Assembly: GCF_016861915.1 (NCBI RefSeq)
Contig: NZ_BOLX01000017.1
Coordinates: 1-33,864, forward strand
Direction of reading: 5' to 3'
DNA from: Apilactobacillus nanyangensis
GTDB lineage: Bacteria; Bacillota; Bacilli; Lactobacillales; Lactobacillaceae
Length of the DNA stretch: 33,864 bases
A program made the position numbers and the translations under genes. The number at the start of each line of letters is the position of its first letter. The stretch's first letter is position 1. Of the stretch, positions 1-7,576 are shown piece after piece. The notes beneath the pieces are model-generated. The model saw nothing but the letters and a program-made list of their open reading frames with translations, had not been told where the DNA came from and searched no databases.

Positions 1-97
1 AGTCACCGGTTCAATACCGGAAACTTTCCGCCTAGGAAAAACAATATAATAATGTACAACTTTTGGGGTGCACATCACCCTCCAGGTGTCTTTTTTT
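1..97 (+). other. Tandem hairpins at left edge, last one terminator-like
   Basis: Three short hairpins follow each other. CCGGT/ACCGG has a TCAAT loop (about 8-22), TTTCC/GGAAA has a GCCTA loop (about 26-40), and CACC/GGTG has a CTCCA loop (about 77-89) and is followed by TC and seven T. The last therefore looks like a weak intrinsic terminator on the plus strand. The element lies 80-170 bases upstream of the broken amidotransferase gene. It could be the 3' part of a structured RNA or leader whose beginning lies outside the window, or the terminator of an upstream gene. I do not recognise a riboswitch class. Reading frame 1 is open to 144, but its translation resembles no protein I know. Confidence 0.3.
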
Positions 98-174
98 GCA
101 CTTCCAATATTTTAGGTATATATTACTCTCTATTAAAAACATAAAAAATTAAATATAAAAGTAGGCGAAAAATT

Positions 175-846
175 ATGCGAATTAATATTATTCAACATAC
201 TCCAAACGAACGACCAGGTTCGATTTTGGATTGGGCACATGACAGGGGACATGATGTCTACATTTACCATCCTTACCAATTTGGGATTCTACCAAAGGTA
301 GATGAAACAGATATGTTAGTTATCATGGGTGGCCCAATGAGTGTTAACGATGATATTGATTGGATTGAGTTTGAACGTGACATCATTAGAGAACTCGCTG
401 AAAGAGATGTTCCAATCTACGGTGCCTGTTTTGGTGCGCAACAAATTGCCAAGACATTTGGTGCTAAGATTACCACCTCAACAGCCAAGGAAGTTGGTTG
501 GGCACCTGTATATTTAAAATCCGAACGCATTCCTGGCATTTACAATAAGCTAACCGCAATGCACTGGCACGGTGAAATGTTTGAAATTCCTAAGAACGGG
601 GAATTATTATTCTCAAGTGATTTGGTAGAAAACCAAGGATTCATCATCGGTGACAGAATTGTTGGTTTACAATTCCACTTTGAATTAGGTACTGACTAAG
701 TTAGAGAAATTGTTATCAACGACAACAAGTACGTCGAAGGATCAGTTTTGAATCAAACCAATGAAGATATCTTAGCAAGACCAGTTCCAGAAGAAAACAA
801 ACAAGTGATGTATGCAATCTTAGATTACATCGCTCAAGGTAAATAA
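175..846 (+). pseudogene. Class I glutamine amidotransferase, interrupted by an in-frame TAA
   Basis: The intact part (175-699, 174 residues) is a GATase class I domain like the glutamine-hydrolysing half of GMP synthase. It has MGGPMSV near residue 51, the nucleophile Cys85 in GACFGAQQ, and His168 and Glu170 in QFHFE, so the triad is present. Directly after HFELGTD comes a TAA at 697-699. The same frame then stays open for 48 more codons to TAA at 844-846 and reads as a natural C-terminus (VREIVINDNKYVEG...LDYIAQGK). The simplest reading is one nonsense substitution in a gene of about 223 residues. The truncated product might still fold, since only the C-terminal helices are lost. The ribosome site is weak (TAGGCG). 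The true substrate is unknown. A sequencing error at one base is an alternative. Confidence 0.8.
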
Positions 847-881
847 TCGCCATATTAGACACTTTATTAATCATTAATATA

Positions 882-900
882 AATAGACTAATTGTCTATT
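882..900. repeat. Short inverted repeat
   Basis: AATAGAC and GTCTATT (7 bases each) flank a TAATT centre in the space between two converging genes. No promoter is evident next to it. It may be a minor hairpin in the 3' untranslated region of the amidotransferase transcript. Confidence 0.3.
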
Positions 901-929
901 GAAATCGCTTTGACAGACAATATAGCACT

Positions 930-965
930 AAAAAAAAGCATTCGAACTTAATCGAATGCTTTTTT
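930..965. terminator. Bidirectional intrinsic terminator
   Basis: A 9-bp stem AGCATTCGA/TCGAATGCT (937-945 and 952-960) has a six-base loop. It is followed by T5 on the plus strand and by a T-run on the minus strand (A-run 930-937). It can stop transcripts from the amidotransferase side and from the permease gene on the minus strand, which ends at 967. Confidence 0.85.
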
Positions 966-966
966 A

Positions 967-2295
967 TTATTTACTGTTTTTCAAATGTCTTTGTTGTAGG
1001 TAGTAAACAGGAATACCGATTAATGTTAATAGTAATCCGATTAATGCCAAACCAGTTTGAGTAATCAATGTTTCAGCAAGGATGAAGATACCACCAACTA
1101 AGGCGATGATTGGTACGATTGGGTACCAAGGCACCTTGTATGGACGAATCATTTCAGGTTCCTTACGACGAAGCTTGAATACGGCAACGAATAGTAGACA
1201 GTTAAAGATCCACATAACGAACACTAACATGTCAGTTAATAGGTCAAAACTACCAGCAAAAATCATTAGAATTGCGATTACAAATTGGAAGATTCCTGAA
1301 GTGTAAGGTACGCGAGTCTTCTTTGAAAGTTTAGCGAACCAATCACTAAATGGAAGTGACTTACTTCTACCCATGGCATAAGGAATTCTCATACCTGATA
1401 GGGTGTAACCGTTCAATGAACCGTAAACAGAAACTAAAATACCGATAGTAACTAACTTACCACCGAATTCACCGAATAACTTGATAGCAGTTTCTGATGC
1501 GGTGTTTTGGTTACCAGCGATGTGATCAATTGGCAATGTCTTTAGGAAGGCAACGTTTACCAATGTGTAGATAACCATAATCAAACTTAGACCGATAATG
1601 ATGGCCTTTGGTAAGTTCTTCTTAGGGTTCTTAATTTCACCGGCAACATCACAAACACCAATCCAACCATCATAAGCAAACATAGTTGCTAGTAAACCTG
1701 AACCAAAAGCAGTCCAGACATTGGCGTGATCACTTGGACTAATTGGTAAGAATGAAACGTGAACAGCACCAGGAATAAATAGACCAAAAATAGCAATTAG
1801 AATAATTGGAATTAGCTTACAAATAAGGGCGATTGTTTGAACGTTTCCGCTAATCTTTGATCCCAATAAGTTAATGAATAACACACTCAATGCAACAATG
1901 ATTGCCATTGGGTTTAAGATGTTTGGGTTTAAATGGAATAGATTAATTAATTGTGTTGAGAAAATGATTGCTTCAGCGGCAATGTTGGCAGGGTAGTAGA
2001 CCAAGATTTGGGCCCAACCCATTGAGAAACCAGTTAGCGGACCATAAGTATAATCAAGATACTTGATGGCACCACCGGTCTTAGGAATGGCAGCTGCTAA
2101 TTCAGATACAGTCAAACCGGCACAGATGGTTAGTAATCCACCAACAATCCATGCTAATACAGTTAGGGTAAATGAATGAGTACTGTTAACAACGCTGGCA
2201 GTCTTAAAGAACACACCGGCACCGATAACAGTTCCCATAACTGTTGAAAGGGCAGCCATCATGCCAATTCCACGCTTTAATTCGTTTTCTTGCAT
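967..2295 (-). CDS. APC-family amino acid permease, SteT-like
   Basis: This 442-residue integral membrane protein has about 12 hydrophobic segments. The N-terminus carries the APC-superfamily substrate motif GTVIGAGVFF in TM1, and IPKTGG and FAYDGWIGVCDVAGEIKNP follow. The pattern closely matches Bacillus subtilis SteT (serine/threonine exchanger, LAT-like group), so it probably exchanges or imports a neutral amino acid at the cytoplasmic membrane. The exact substrate cannot be read from sequence. The start ATG at 2295 has a strong ribosome site (GGAGG, about 2305-2310). It lies downstream of gntK on the same strand, but a terminator hairpin separates the two, leaving little room for a separate promoter. 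A weak -10 (TATATT on the minus strand, 2322-2327) overlaps the terminator T-tract. Confidence 0.85.
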   Translation of the reverse strand: MQENELKRGIGMMAALSTVMGTVIGAGVFFKTASVVNSTHSFTLTVLAWIVGGLLTICAGLTVSELAAAIPKTGGAIKYLDYTYGPLTGFSMGWAQILVYYPANIAAEAIIFSTQLINLFHLNPNILNPMAIIVALSVLFINLLGSKISGNVQTIALICKLIPIILIAIFGLFIPGAVHVSFLPISPSDHANVWTAFGSGLLATMFAYDGWIGVCDVAGEIKNPKKNLPKAIIIGLSLIMVIYTLVNVAFLKTLPIDHIAGNQNTASETAIKLFGEFGGKLVTIGILVSVYGSLNGYTLSGMRIPYAMGRSKSLPFSDWFAKLSKKTRVPYTSGIFQFVIAILMIFAGSFDLLTDMLVFVMWIFNCLLFVAVFKLRRKEPEMIRPYKVPWYPIVPIIALVGGIFILAETLITQTGLALIGLLLTLIGIPVYYLQQRHLKNSK

Positions 2296-2324
2296 GACGA
2301 AAATCCTCCTAGATAATTTTTAAT

Positions 2325-2361
2325 ATAAAAAAGGAAGGGGTCTAAATAGACACCCAACCTT
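2325..2361 (-). terminator. Intrinsic terminator after gntK
   Basis: On the minus strand AAGG-tt-GGG-tg-TCTA pairs with TAGA-c-CCC-tt-CCTT around a TT loop, followed by six T. It lies about 20 bases after the gntK stop and only about 15-20 bases before the permease ribosome site. It may therefore act as a partial terminator or attenuator between the two genes. Confidence 0.75.
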
Positions 2362-2382
2362 TTTCGTAAATAATATTAGTTA

Positions 2383-3933
2383 TTATTTGTCTTCACTTTC
2401 AACATCGTGTTTACGTTGGAATTCAGCAATGTTCTTGTATTCAGTTTGAAGTTGACGACTCAAACGAATGTAGATAGGAGCTAATTCACGGTAAACTTTG
2501 TAGTTGTCAGGATTTGGCTTGTGGGCGTTAGTTACTCCAACGAAGTCCTTAACCTTTTCTAGGTTATCGATAATACCTAATGAGTACATACCTAATGTGG
2601 CAGCACCTAAAGCAGTACCTTCAAAACTTTCTGGAATAGTAACATCTTGTTCGAAGATGTCAGCTAACATTTGACGCCATAGTTCTGAACGAGCAAAACC
2701 ACCAGTAGCTTGGATACTTGTTGGCTTACCAATAACTTCTTCTAGGGCAAGACTAACAGTGTATAGGTTAAATACGATTCCTTCTAGAGCAGCTCTAATC
2801 ATATGAGCACGAGTGTGGATACGAGTTAGGCCAAAGAATGAACCACGAGCGTTAGCGTCCCAGATAGGAGCACGTTCCCCACCTAAGAATGGGTGGAATA
2901 GTAATCCATCAGAACCTGCTGGAATATTTGCGGCGATTTCAGTTAATAAGTCGTATGAATCCATGTGCATTTGTTCGGCAGTAACCTTTTCAGGCGCACA
3001 TAGTTGATCTCTTACCCAACGGAAGACGATACCACCGTTGTTAACAGGTCCCCCGACAACCCATTTGTCTTTTGATAAGTAGTAACAGAAAACACGACCC
3101 TTAGGATCAATAACAGGTTTGTCAGTAACGACACGAACGGCACCAGAAGTACCAATTGTAACAGCTAGAACACCTGGCTTAATAGCGTTAACACCAAGGT
3201 TAGCTAATGGACCATCTGAAGAACCGATAACGAATGGAGTATCTTCATCGATACCAATTACGTTAGCGTAAGCTTTGTTTAGTCCCTTGAATTGGTATGT
3301 AGTGTCAACTAATTCAGGAAGTTGGTCACGTGATACACCAGTTAATTCAAGTGCTTCTTCGTCCCAATCCATCTTGAAGATGTTGAACATACCAGTAGCA
3401 TTGGCAATTGAGTAATCTTCTTTTAATTCACCAAATAGTTTGTATAGGATGTATTCCTTGATACCTACGAAGTAGGCAGCCTTGTCGTATACATCTTTTC
3501 TTTCATTCTTCAACCACATTAACTTGGTTAGAGGAGTCATAGGGTGAACTGGAGTACCAGTCTTTTCGTATAATTCCTTAGCCTTACCGCTTTCCTTTAG
3601 TTGGTCAGCGTAGTTAACGGCACGGTTATCAGCCCATGTAATAGCACGAGTTAATGGTTTGTGGTTTTCATCAAGTAAAATCAAACTGTGCATAGCACAT
3701 GAGAATGAGATACCCTTCAATGTACCATGTTTAAGGTCAGCCTTACGTAAAACTTCAGTTAGACCTGCAAGCATGGCAGAGAAGATTTCTTCTGGATCTT
3801 CTTCGGCCATATCTGGAGTATCTTGGTATAAAGGATAACCATCGTTTGAGTATCCCTTAACTTCTCCATCGGTATCGTACAAAACAGTTTTTACACTGGT
3901 TGTTCCAATATCAACACCAATGATGTAGTTCAT
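2383..3933 (-). CDS. gntK: Gluconokinase (FGGY family)
   Basis: It phosphorylates D-gluconate to 6-phosphogluconate, which enters the pentose phosphate/phosphoketolase route. The protein is 516 residues with the FGGY two-domain layout: the N-terminal phosphate-1 motif GVDIGTTSVK, then the substrate region SFSCAMHS and ITWADNR, and a C-terminal ATP-binding part with GTSGAVR and the signature near GGERAPIWDANARGSFFGL. Similarity to B. subtilis GntK extends over its whole length, including TPVHPMTPL and IKEYILY, which favours gluconokinase over xylulokinase. I chose the ATG at 3933: the ribosome site AAAGGAAG lies 7 bases upstream, while a longer TTG start at 3951 would precede that site. The matching permease gntP is about 10.5 kb away, and both upstream regions hold cre-like sites. 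Confidence 0.92.
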   Translation of the reverse strand: MNYIIGVDIGTTSVKTVLYDTDGEVKGYSNDGYPLYQDTPDMAEEDPEEIFSAMLAGLTEVLRKADLKHGTLKGISFSCAMHSLILLDENHKPLTRAITWADNRAVNYADQLKESGKAKELYEKTGTPVHPMTPLTKLMWLKNERKDVYDKAAYFVGIKEYILYKLFGELKEDYSIANATGMFNIFKMDWDEEALELTGVSRDQLPELVDTTYQFKGLNKAYANVIGIDEDTPFVIGSSDGPLANLGVNAIKPGVLAVTIGTSGAVRVVTDKPVIDPKGRVFCYYLSKDKWVVGGPVNNGGIVFRWVRDQLCAPEKVTAEQMHMDSYDLLTEIAANIPAGSDGLLFHPFLGGERAPIWDANARGSFFGLTRIHTRAHMIRAALEGIVFNLYTVSLALEEVIGKPTSIQATGGFARSELWRQMLADIFEQDVTIPESFEGTALGAATLGMYSLGIIDNLEKVKDFVGVTNAHKPNPDNYKVYRELAPIYIRLSRQLQTEYKNIAEFQRKHDVESEDK

Positions 3934-3993
3934 AACATAACTTCCTTTCAATCTAAAAAGAGAGACTTAATTTATTTTTTAATAATGTTAACT

Positions 3994-4022
3994 ATTATAA
4001 TAAAATCCGCATAAAAAGTCAT
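3994..4022 (-). promoter_or_regulatory. gntK promoter
   Basis: On the minus strand there is a -35 ATGACT (4017-4022), a 17-base spacer and a perfect -10 TATAAT (3994-3999). It lies about 60 bases upstream of the gntK ATG. Confidence 0.65.
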
Positions 4023-4035
4023 CACTAATTTATTT

Positions 4036-4049
4036 AGTTACCGCTTTCA
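4036..4049 (-). promoter_or_regulatory. cre-like site (CcpA) upstream of gntK
   Basis: The minus strand reads TGAAAGCGGTAACT, matching the catabolite-responsive element TGWAANCGNTNWCA at 13 of 14 positions. It lies just upstream of the -35, a position compatible with CcpA activation or with weak repression. Confidence 0.55.
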
Positions 4050-4153
4050 TTATATTGAAAACAAAAGGCCGATTCAAGTGTTTTAACGTGTTTTATAGTA
4101 ATTTGCAGTCATTATGATTATAATAAGGTTAATTGTATAAAAGAGGTGAGTGA

Positions 4154-4903
4154 ATGGATACCAGAATGTCTTTGTATCATCAAAAAACAAAGCCTACTAA
4201 AAACTACGGCCAGTTTTTTAAAAAATATGCATGGTTAATTGCAATTTTAATTGTTTTACTAGGTTCAATCTTTGGATATGTTGCATACCAAAGTTATGAA
4301 AATAATATGATTAATAAGTATCAAGTTAAGGGAATCATGATTAGTCAATCAAACGGTTATATTGATTTCGTAACCCTAGCTAATACCGGCCAAAAGTTTG
4401 TCTACATTCGTGCCAGTCAAGGTGCTACATACACAGATGATGACTTTAGTGATAATTTCCAGCGCAGCCAGGGGTCTGGTTTGCAGGTTGGTTCTTACCA
4501 TGTTTTTAGTACGCAAACCGCGATTAAGGATCAATTGAAGAACTTTACACGAGAAGTTGGCGATGACTACGGAACATTACCACCATTAGTAGAGGTGACT
4601 TCGCCTTTATCAGATGATCAGGTTCACCGACTTTCTGAATTCATTTACATGGTTCATAAATACTATGACACCAACGTAGTTGTAAGAAGTAGCACGAGTG
4701 TCTTCAATCGTTTGGATAAAAAGATTGCTCACGACGTGCAGTTTTTCAGTGGAAACGTGAATAACAAACGCGCCAATTTTATCGAAGTAAGAAACAACAG
4801 AAAGATTAATATTGATGGGTCAAACGTCTATGTTAACCAAATTGCCTTTAACGGCAACAAACAGGGATGGCAACAATATCTATTGAAGAATCAAGACCGT
4901 TAA
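4154..4903 (+). CDS. Membrane-anchored GH25 lysozyme-like protein with altered active site
   Basis: The protein is 249 residues: a basic cytoplasmic N-terminus, one transmembrane segment (about 27-46), then an extracellular GH25 (muramidase) fold. Family landmarks are recognisable: GIMIS (60-64) stands where active enzymes have GIDVS, GQKFVYIRASQG (79-90) matches the F-Y-I-K-A-T-E-G strand, SYHVF (114-118) matches YHFF, and LPPLVEVT (142-149) matches the PPVLDIE strand. In active GH25 enzymes the key acids are the Asp of GIDVS and the Asp and Glu of LDIE. Here they read Met62, Glu147 and Thr149. Muramidase activity is therefore doubtful, and a binding or scaffolding role at the wall is possible. 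The ATG has a good ribosome site (AGAGGTG, 5 bases away). It appears to be a single-gene unit. Confidence 0.75.
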   Translation: MDTRMSLYHQKTKPTKNYGQFFKKYAWLIAILIVLLGSIFGYVAYQSYENNMINKYQVKGIMISQSNGYIDFVTLANTGQKFVYIRASQGATYTDDDFSDNFQRSQGSGLQVGSYHVFSTQTAIKDQLKNFTREVGDDYGTLPPLVEVTSPLSDDQVHRLSEFIYMVHKYYDTNVVVRSSTSVFNRLDKKIAHDVQFFSGNVNNKRANFIEVRNNRKINIDGSNVYVNQIAFNGNKQGWQQYLLKNQDR

Positions 4904-4909
4904 TAAGCA

Positions 4910-4938
4910 TCGATATTAATGAAGATATTTGCTAAAAT
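4910..4938 (+). promoter_or_regulatory. Promoter for the RNA helicase gene
   Basis: -35 TCGATA (4910-4915), a 17-base spacer, and an extended -10 TGC-TAAAAT (hexamer 4933-4938), about 40 bases before the helicase ATG. Confidence 0.45.
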
Positions 4939-4978
4939 AGTATGTATATTAATTCGAATTTAAGTAGGGGAACCCAGA

Positions 4979-6292
4979 ATGTTAGAACAATTTCAAAAGT
5001 ATTTTAACAAGCTTGGATATGACAAACAGACGCTGATTCAAGAGCGTGTCTATCCAATTATTAAGAACCACGATAGTGTCTTAGGACTATCACCAACCGG
5101 ATCTGGAAAAACAGTTGCATTTTTAATTCCAAGTATCGAAATTCTAGAACCTGAAGGTGGTTCACAATTATTGATTATCGAACCATCTCAAGAACTAGCA
5201 ATTCAAACCGCAAAGGTAGCTAGAAACTGGGCTAATTTGCGTGGATTGAAAGTGCTAGCTTTAACCGGTGGTGCCAACATCAAACGTCAAATGGAACGTT
5301 TAAAGAAACATCCTGAAATTATCGTCGGGACAGCCGGTAGAATTAAGAACCTAATCGATGATAAAAAACTAAAAACACATCTTTTTTCTACTATTATAAT
5401 TGATGAAGCTGATGACCTATTACAAGGTGAAACTTTAACCACGGTTAGAGACATTGTTTCATCAATGATGTCAGATGTTCAATTGGAATTCTTCTCAGCC
5501 ACAGCGACACCAATTTTAGATCAACTATCTGGTTGGTTTGGTAATCGTGAAATCACAAAGGTTGATGTTAGAGCTGAAGACAAGACACAAGGTCACGTTG
5601 AACACGGTATGATGAATGTTTTACGTAAGAATAGAAATAAGATGTTGGCACGTTTACAACACGTTGCTGGTTTTAAGGCATTGGTATTCTTTAACCAAAC
5701 TGTTGACTTGAACAAGACTTACAGTTTCTTCGTTCACAATCACTATCAAGGTGTTGCTAAACTAACATCTGATCAAAATCAAACCAAACGTCAAAAGGCA
5801 ATGGATGATTTCAGACTAGGTCGTATCAAATTATTATTGACCACAGATGTTGCTGCTCGTGGTTTGGATATCGCCAAACTACCAGCAGTTGTTAACTACG
5901 ATTTACCTGATGAAGCCATTGATTACGTTCACCGTGTTGGTAGAACCGGTCGAATGGGTGAAGATGGAATGGTAATCAACTTCGGTGATGACCATGATTT
6001 AAGAGACTTGAAGAACCTATTATCTAATTATGATTTTGACTTCCAACCATGTTACTTCTATAAGAATAAGATTGTAAAGTCTGTTCCAAAGACTGCTGAA
6101 AAGGTAGTAGCGGTTGTTGAAAAGCCTAATAAGAAGGATAAGTCTTCTAAGGAAGAAACAAGTAAACCTCGTGTTAAGAAGGTTAAAAAACAAGTGGTTT
6201 CTAACCCAGCACCTAAAAAACGCGTCAAGAAAAACAAGCATACCAAGAACAAAGGAATGCGTAACAAATGGCGTAAAAACAACAATAAGTAG
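4979..6292 (+). CDS. DEAD-box ATP-dependent RNA helicase
   Basis: The 437-residue protein has a Q-motif region near residue 17-25, motif I SPTGSGKT (38-45), motif Ib-like VGTAGR (116-121), motif II DEAD (142-145), motif III SAT (173-175), and C-terminal motifs TTDVAARGLDIA and HRVGRTGR. A lysine/arginine-rich tail of about 60 residues follows from about 378 on, typical of DEAD-box proteins that use a basic tail to bind RNA. It likely remodels RNA in ribosome assembly or mRNA turnover. Size and shape recall the compact Firmicutes helicases such as YfmL, but I cannot assign the exact paralogue. The start ATG follows AGGGGA with 7-base spacing. A hairpin and tRNA-Arg lie downstream. Confidence 0.9.
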   Translation: MLEQFQKYFNKLGYDKQTLIQERVYPIIKNHDSVLGLSPTGSGKTVAFLIPSIEILEPEGGSQLLIIEPSQELAIQTAKVARNWANLRGLKVLALTGGANIKRQMERLKKHPEIIVGTAGRIKNLIDDKKLKTHLFSTIIIDEADDLLQGETLTTVRDIVSSMMSDVQLEFFSATATPILDQLSGWFGNREITKVDVRAEDKTQGHVEHGMMNVLRKNRNKMLARLQHVAGFKALVFFNQTVDLNKTYSFFVHNHYQGVAKLTSDQNQTKRQKAMDDFRLGRIKLLLTTDVAARGLDIAKLPAVVNYDLPDEAIDYVHRVGRTGRMGEDGMVINFGDDHDLRDLKNLLSNYDFDFQPCYFYKNKIVKSVPKTAEKVVAVVEKPNKKDKSSKEETSKPRVKKVKKQVVSNPAPKKRVKKNKHTKNKGMRNKWRKNNNK

Positions 6293-6303
6293 GGTTAAAG
6301 AGC

Positions 6304-6332
6304 TTTACAATAATTTACTAAAATGCGACAAT
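6304..6332 (+). promoter_or_regulatory. Possible tRNA-Arg promoter
   Basis: -35 TTTACA (6304-6309), a 17-base spacer, and -10 GACAAT (6327-6332), 17 bases before the tRNA 5' end. The -10 overlaps a small hairpin (CGACAA/TTGTCG, 6326-6343, then TTTT) that could instead be a weak terminator of the helicase transcript. Confidence 0.35.
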
Positions 6333-6349
6333 ATTAATTGTCGTTTTAT

Positions 6350-6422
6350 GGCTCCATAGCACAACTGGATAGGGCGACCGCCTCCTAAGCGGCTGATCTC
6401 GGTTCGATTCCGAGTGGGGTCA
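6350..6422 (+). tRNA. tRNA-Arg (anticodon CCT)
   Basis: This is a 73-base cloverleaf. Acceptor GGCTCCA pairs with TGGGGTC (two G-T wobbles) and the discriminator is A. The anticodon loop is CTCCTAA with anticodon CCT (reads AGG), on a CCGC/GCGG stem with a mismatched outer pair. The T-arm is CTCGG-TTCGATT-CCGAG and the D-loop contains GG. The D-stem GCAC/GGGC has one A-G mismatch. The 3' CCA is not encoded and must be added after transcription. Confidence 0.93.
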
Positions 6423-6423
6423 T

Positions 6424-6461
6424 AAAAAAGCACTCACATTTATTATGTGAGTGCTTTTTTT
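6424..6461 (+). terminator. Intrinsic terminator after tRNA-Arg
   Basis: An 11-bp stem AGCACTCACAT/ATGTGAGTGCT (6429-6439 and 6445-6455) with a TTATT loop is followed by a T-run. Confidence 0.88.
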
Positions 6462-6464
6462 ATA

Positions 6465-6518
6465 TTTACATAACTTTTACATTAAAATAATTTTAAATTT
6501 ACAAAACGTCGATATACT
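6465..6518 (+). promoter_or_regulatory. PhoP-box array and promoter of pstS1
   Basis: TTTACA occurs at 6465, 6476 and 6498, that is in 11-base register with one degenerate position at 6487. This is the direct-repeat pattern (TTAACA-like hexamers every 11 bases) bound by PhoP of Firmicutes. A -10 TATACT lies at 6513-6518, with no good -35, as expected for an activator-dependent promoter. Confidence 0.75.
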
Positions 6519-6556
6519 AAGCTTGTAACATAAAATATTGGTTAGGAGATATTGAT

Positions 6557-7429
6557 ATGATTAAAATGAATAAGATTCTATCAATTGCTTCAGTTGTTTT
6601 AGTTTCAGGTTCACTATTGGCTGCCTGTGGTAGCACAAGCGGTTCACAAGCTAGCGGGGATGTGTCAGTTGTCGGTTCAACTGCCTTACAACCATTAGTT
6701 GAACAAGCTGCAAAGGATTACCAAAAGGATAATTCAGGTGTTAACATTTCTGTTCAAGGTGGCGGATCTGGAACAGGATTAAGCCAAGTTCAATCCAAGA
6801 GTGTTTCAATCGGTAACTCAGATGTGTTTGCCGAAAACCAAAGTGGAATTGACGCTAACAACTTAACAGATAACAAGGTTGCTGTAGTTGGTATGGCACC
6901 AGTTATTAACAAGGGAGTGGGTGTTAAGAACATCTCACTTGAAAACCTAAAGAAGATTTTCGAAGGTAAGATTACCAACTGGAAAGAACTTGGTGGTAAG
7001 AACCAAAAAATTGATGTTATTAACCGTGTAAAGGGAAGTGGAACTAGAGCTACCTTTGAAAGTAACGTTTTAAAGGGTGCCTCAGCTATCCAAACTCAAG
7101 AACAAGACTCTAACGGTGCAGTTAAGAAGATTGTTTCAACCACACCAGGAGCAATCAGTTACCTAGCATTTTCATTCATTGACAGTAGTTTGCAACCACT
7201 ATCAATTGATAATGTTGCCCCAACTGACAAGAATGTTGAAACCAACGCTTGGAAGATTTGGTCATATGAACACATGTACACACCAAAGAAGGCTGACAAG
7301 AACGCTTCTAAGTTCATCAAGTATGTTGAATCCGGTAAAGTTCAAAAGAGCCTAGTTAAGAAGTTAGGTTACATCAGCATTTCAAACATGAAAGTAACTA
7401 AAGACAGTAACAACAAAATCGTAAAATAA
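6557..7429 (+). CDS. pstS: Phosphate ABC transporter substrate-binding lipoprotein, copy 1
   Basis: It captures inorganic phosphate outside the cell for the PstCAB importer. The 290-residue precursor has a lipoprotein signal with lipobox LLAAC near residue 23, so it should be lipid-anchored. Phosphate-binding landmarks are VVGSTALQPLV, the QGGGSGTGLSQ loop and RVKGSGTRATFE. A second copy follows immediately with the same landmarks, and its proteins align end to end without gaps of note. The start ATG has GGAG 8 bases upstream. A terminator separates it from copy 2, so much of its transcription probably ends before the transporter genes. Expression is probably induced by phosphate shortage through the upstream box array. 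Confidence 0.93.
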   Translation: MIKMNKILSIASVVLVSGSLLAACGSTSGSQASGDVSVVGSTALQPLVEQAAKDYQKDNSGVNISVQGGGSGTGLSQVQSKSVSIGNSDVFAENQSGIDANNLTDNKVAVVGMAPVINKGVGVKNISLENLKKIFEGKITNWKELGGKNQKIDVINRVKGSGTRATFESNVLKGASAIQTQEQDSNGAVKKIVSTTPGAISYLAFSFIDSSLQPLSIDNVAPTDKNVETNAWKIWSYEHMYTPKKADKNASKFIKYVESGKVQKSLVKKLGYISISNMKVTKDSNNKIVK

Positions 7430-7437
7430 ATCAATCA

Positions 7438-7473
7438 AAAGAGATCAGTTTAATCAAACTGGTCTCTTTTTTT
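7438..7473 (+). terminator. Intrinsic terminator between the two pstS genes
   Basis: AAAGAGATCAGTTT pairs with AAACTGGTCTCTTT around AATC (one G-T pair), followed by T-run to 7473. Confidence 0.85.
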
Positions 7474-7489
7474 GTCTTAAATTCTAAAA

Positions 7490-7543
7490 TTTACATAAAA
7501 TTTACAAAAAATCTAAATTAGATTTACATTAAATCGTTATACT
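7490..7543 (+). promoter_or_regulatory. PhoP-box array and promoter of pstS2
   Basis: TTTACA occurs at 7490, 7501 and 7523 (offsets 0, 11 and 33, with the 22 position degenerate), and -10 TATACT lies at 7538. Every spacing, including the 15 bases from the last box to the -10, equals that of the pstS1 control region. Confidence 0.75.
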
Positions 7544-7576
7544 TAATATCGTAAATTAAAAAAGGATGATTGTATT

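Noticed and set aside
1-40. Possible tRNA 3' half, because CCGG-TTCAATA-CCGG resembles a T-arm
   Set aside because: The fifth stem pair fails, and no acceptor strand or CCA follows at the right distance. The rest would lie outside the window.
65-100. T-box-like AGGGTG on the minus strand
   Set aside because: The T-box bulge sequence is not kept beyond AGGGTG, and no minus-strand gene follows.
1-144. Open frame from the window edge to TAA at 142-144
   Set aside because: The translation has no recognisable protein character, and the region is dominated by hairpins and a T-tract.
3934-3951. Longer GntK start at TTG
   Set aside because: It would include the ribosome site in the coding region. 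ATG 3933 has correct spacing and matches the family N-terminus.
6326-6347. Strong terminator after the helicase gene
   Set aside because: The stem is only six A/T-rich pairs with four T, and it overlaps a possible tRNA promoter -10, so I did not list it as a terminator.
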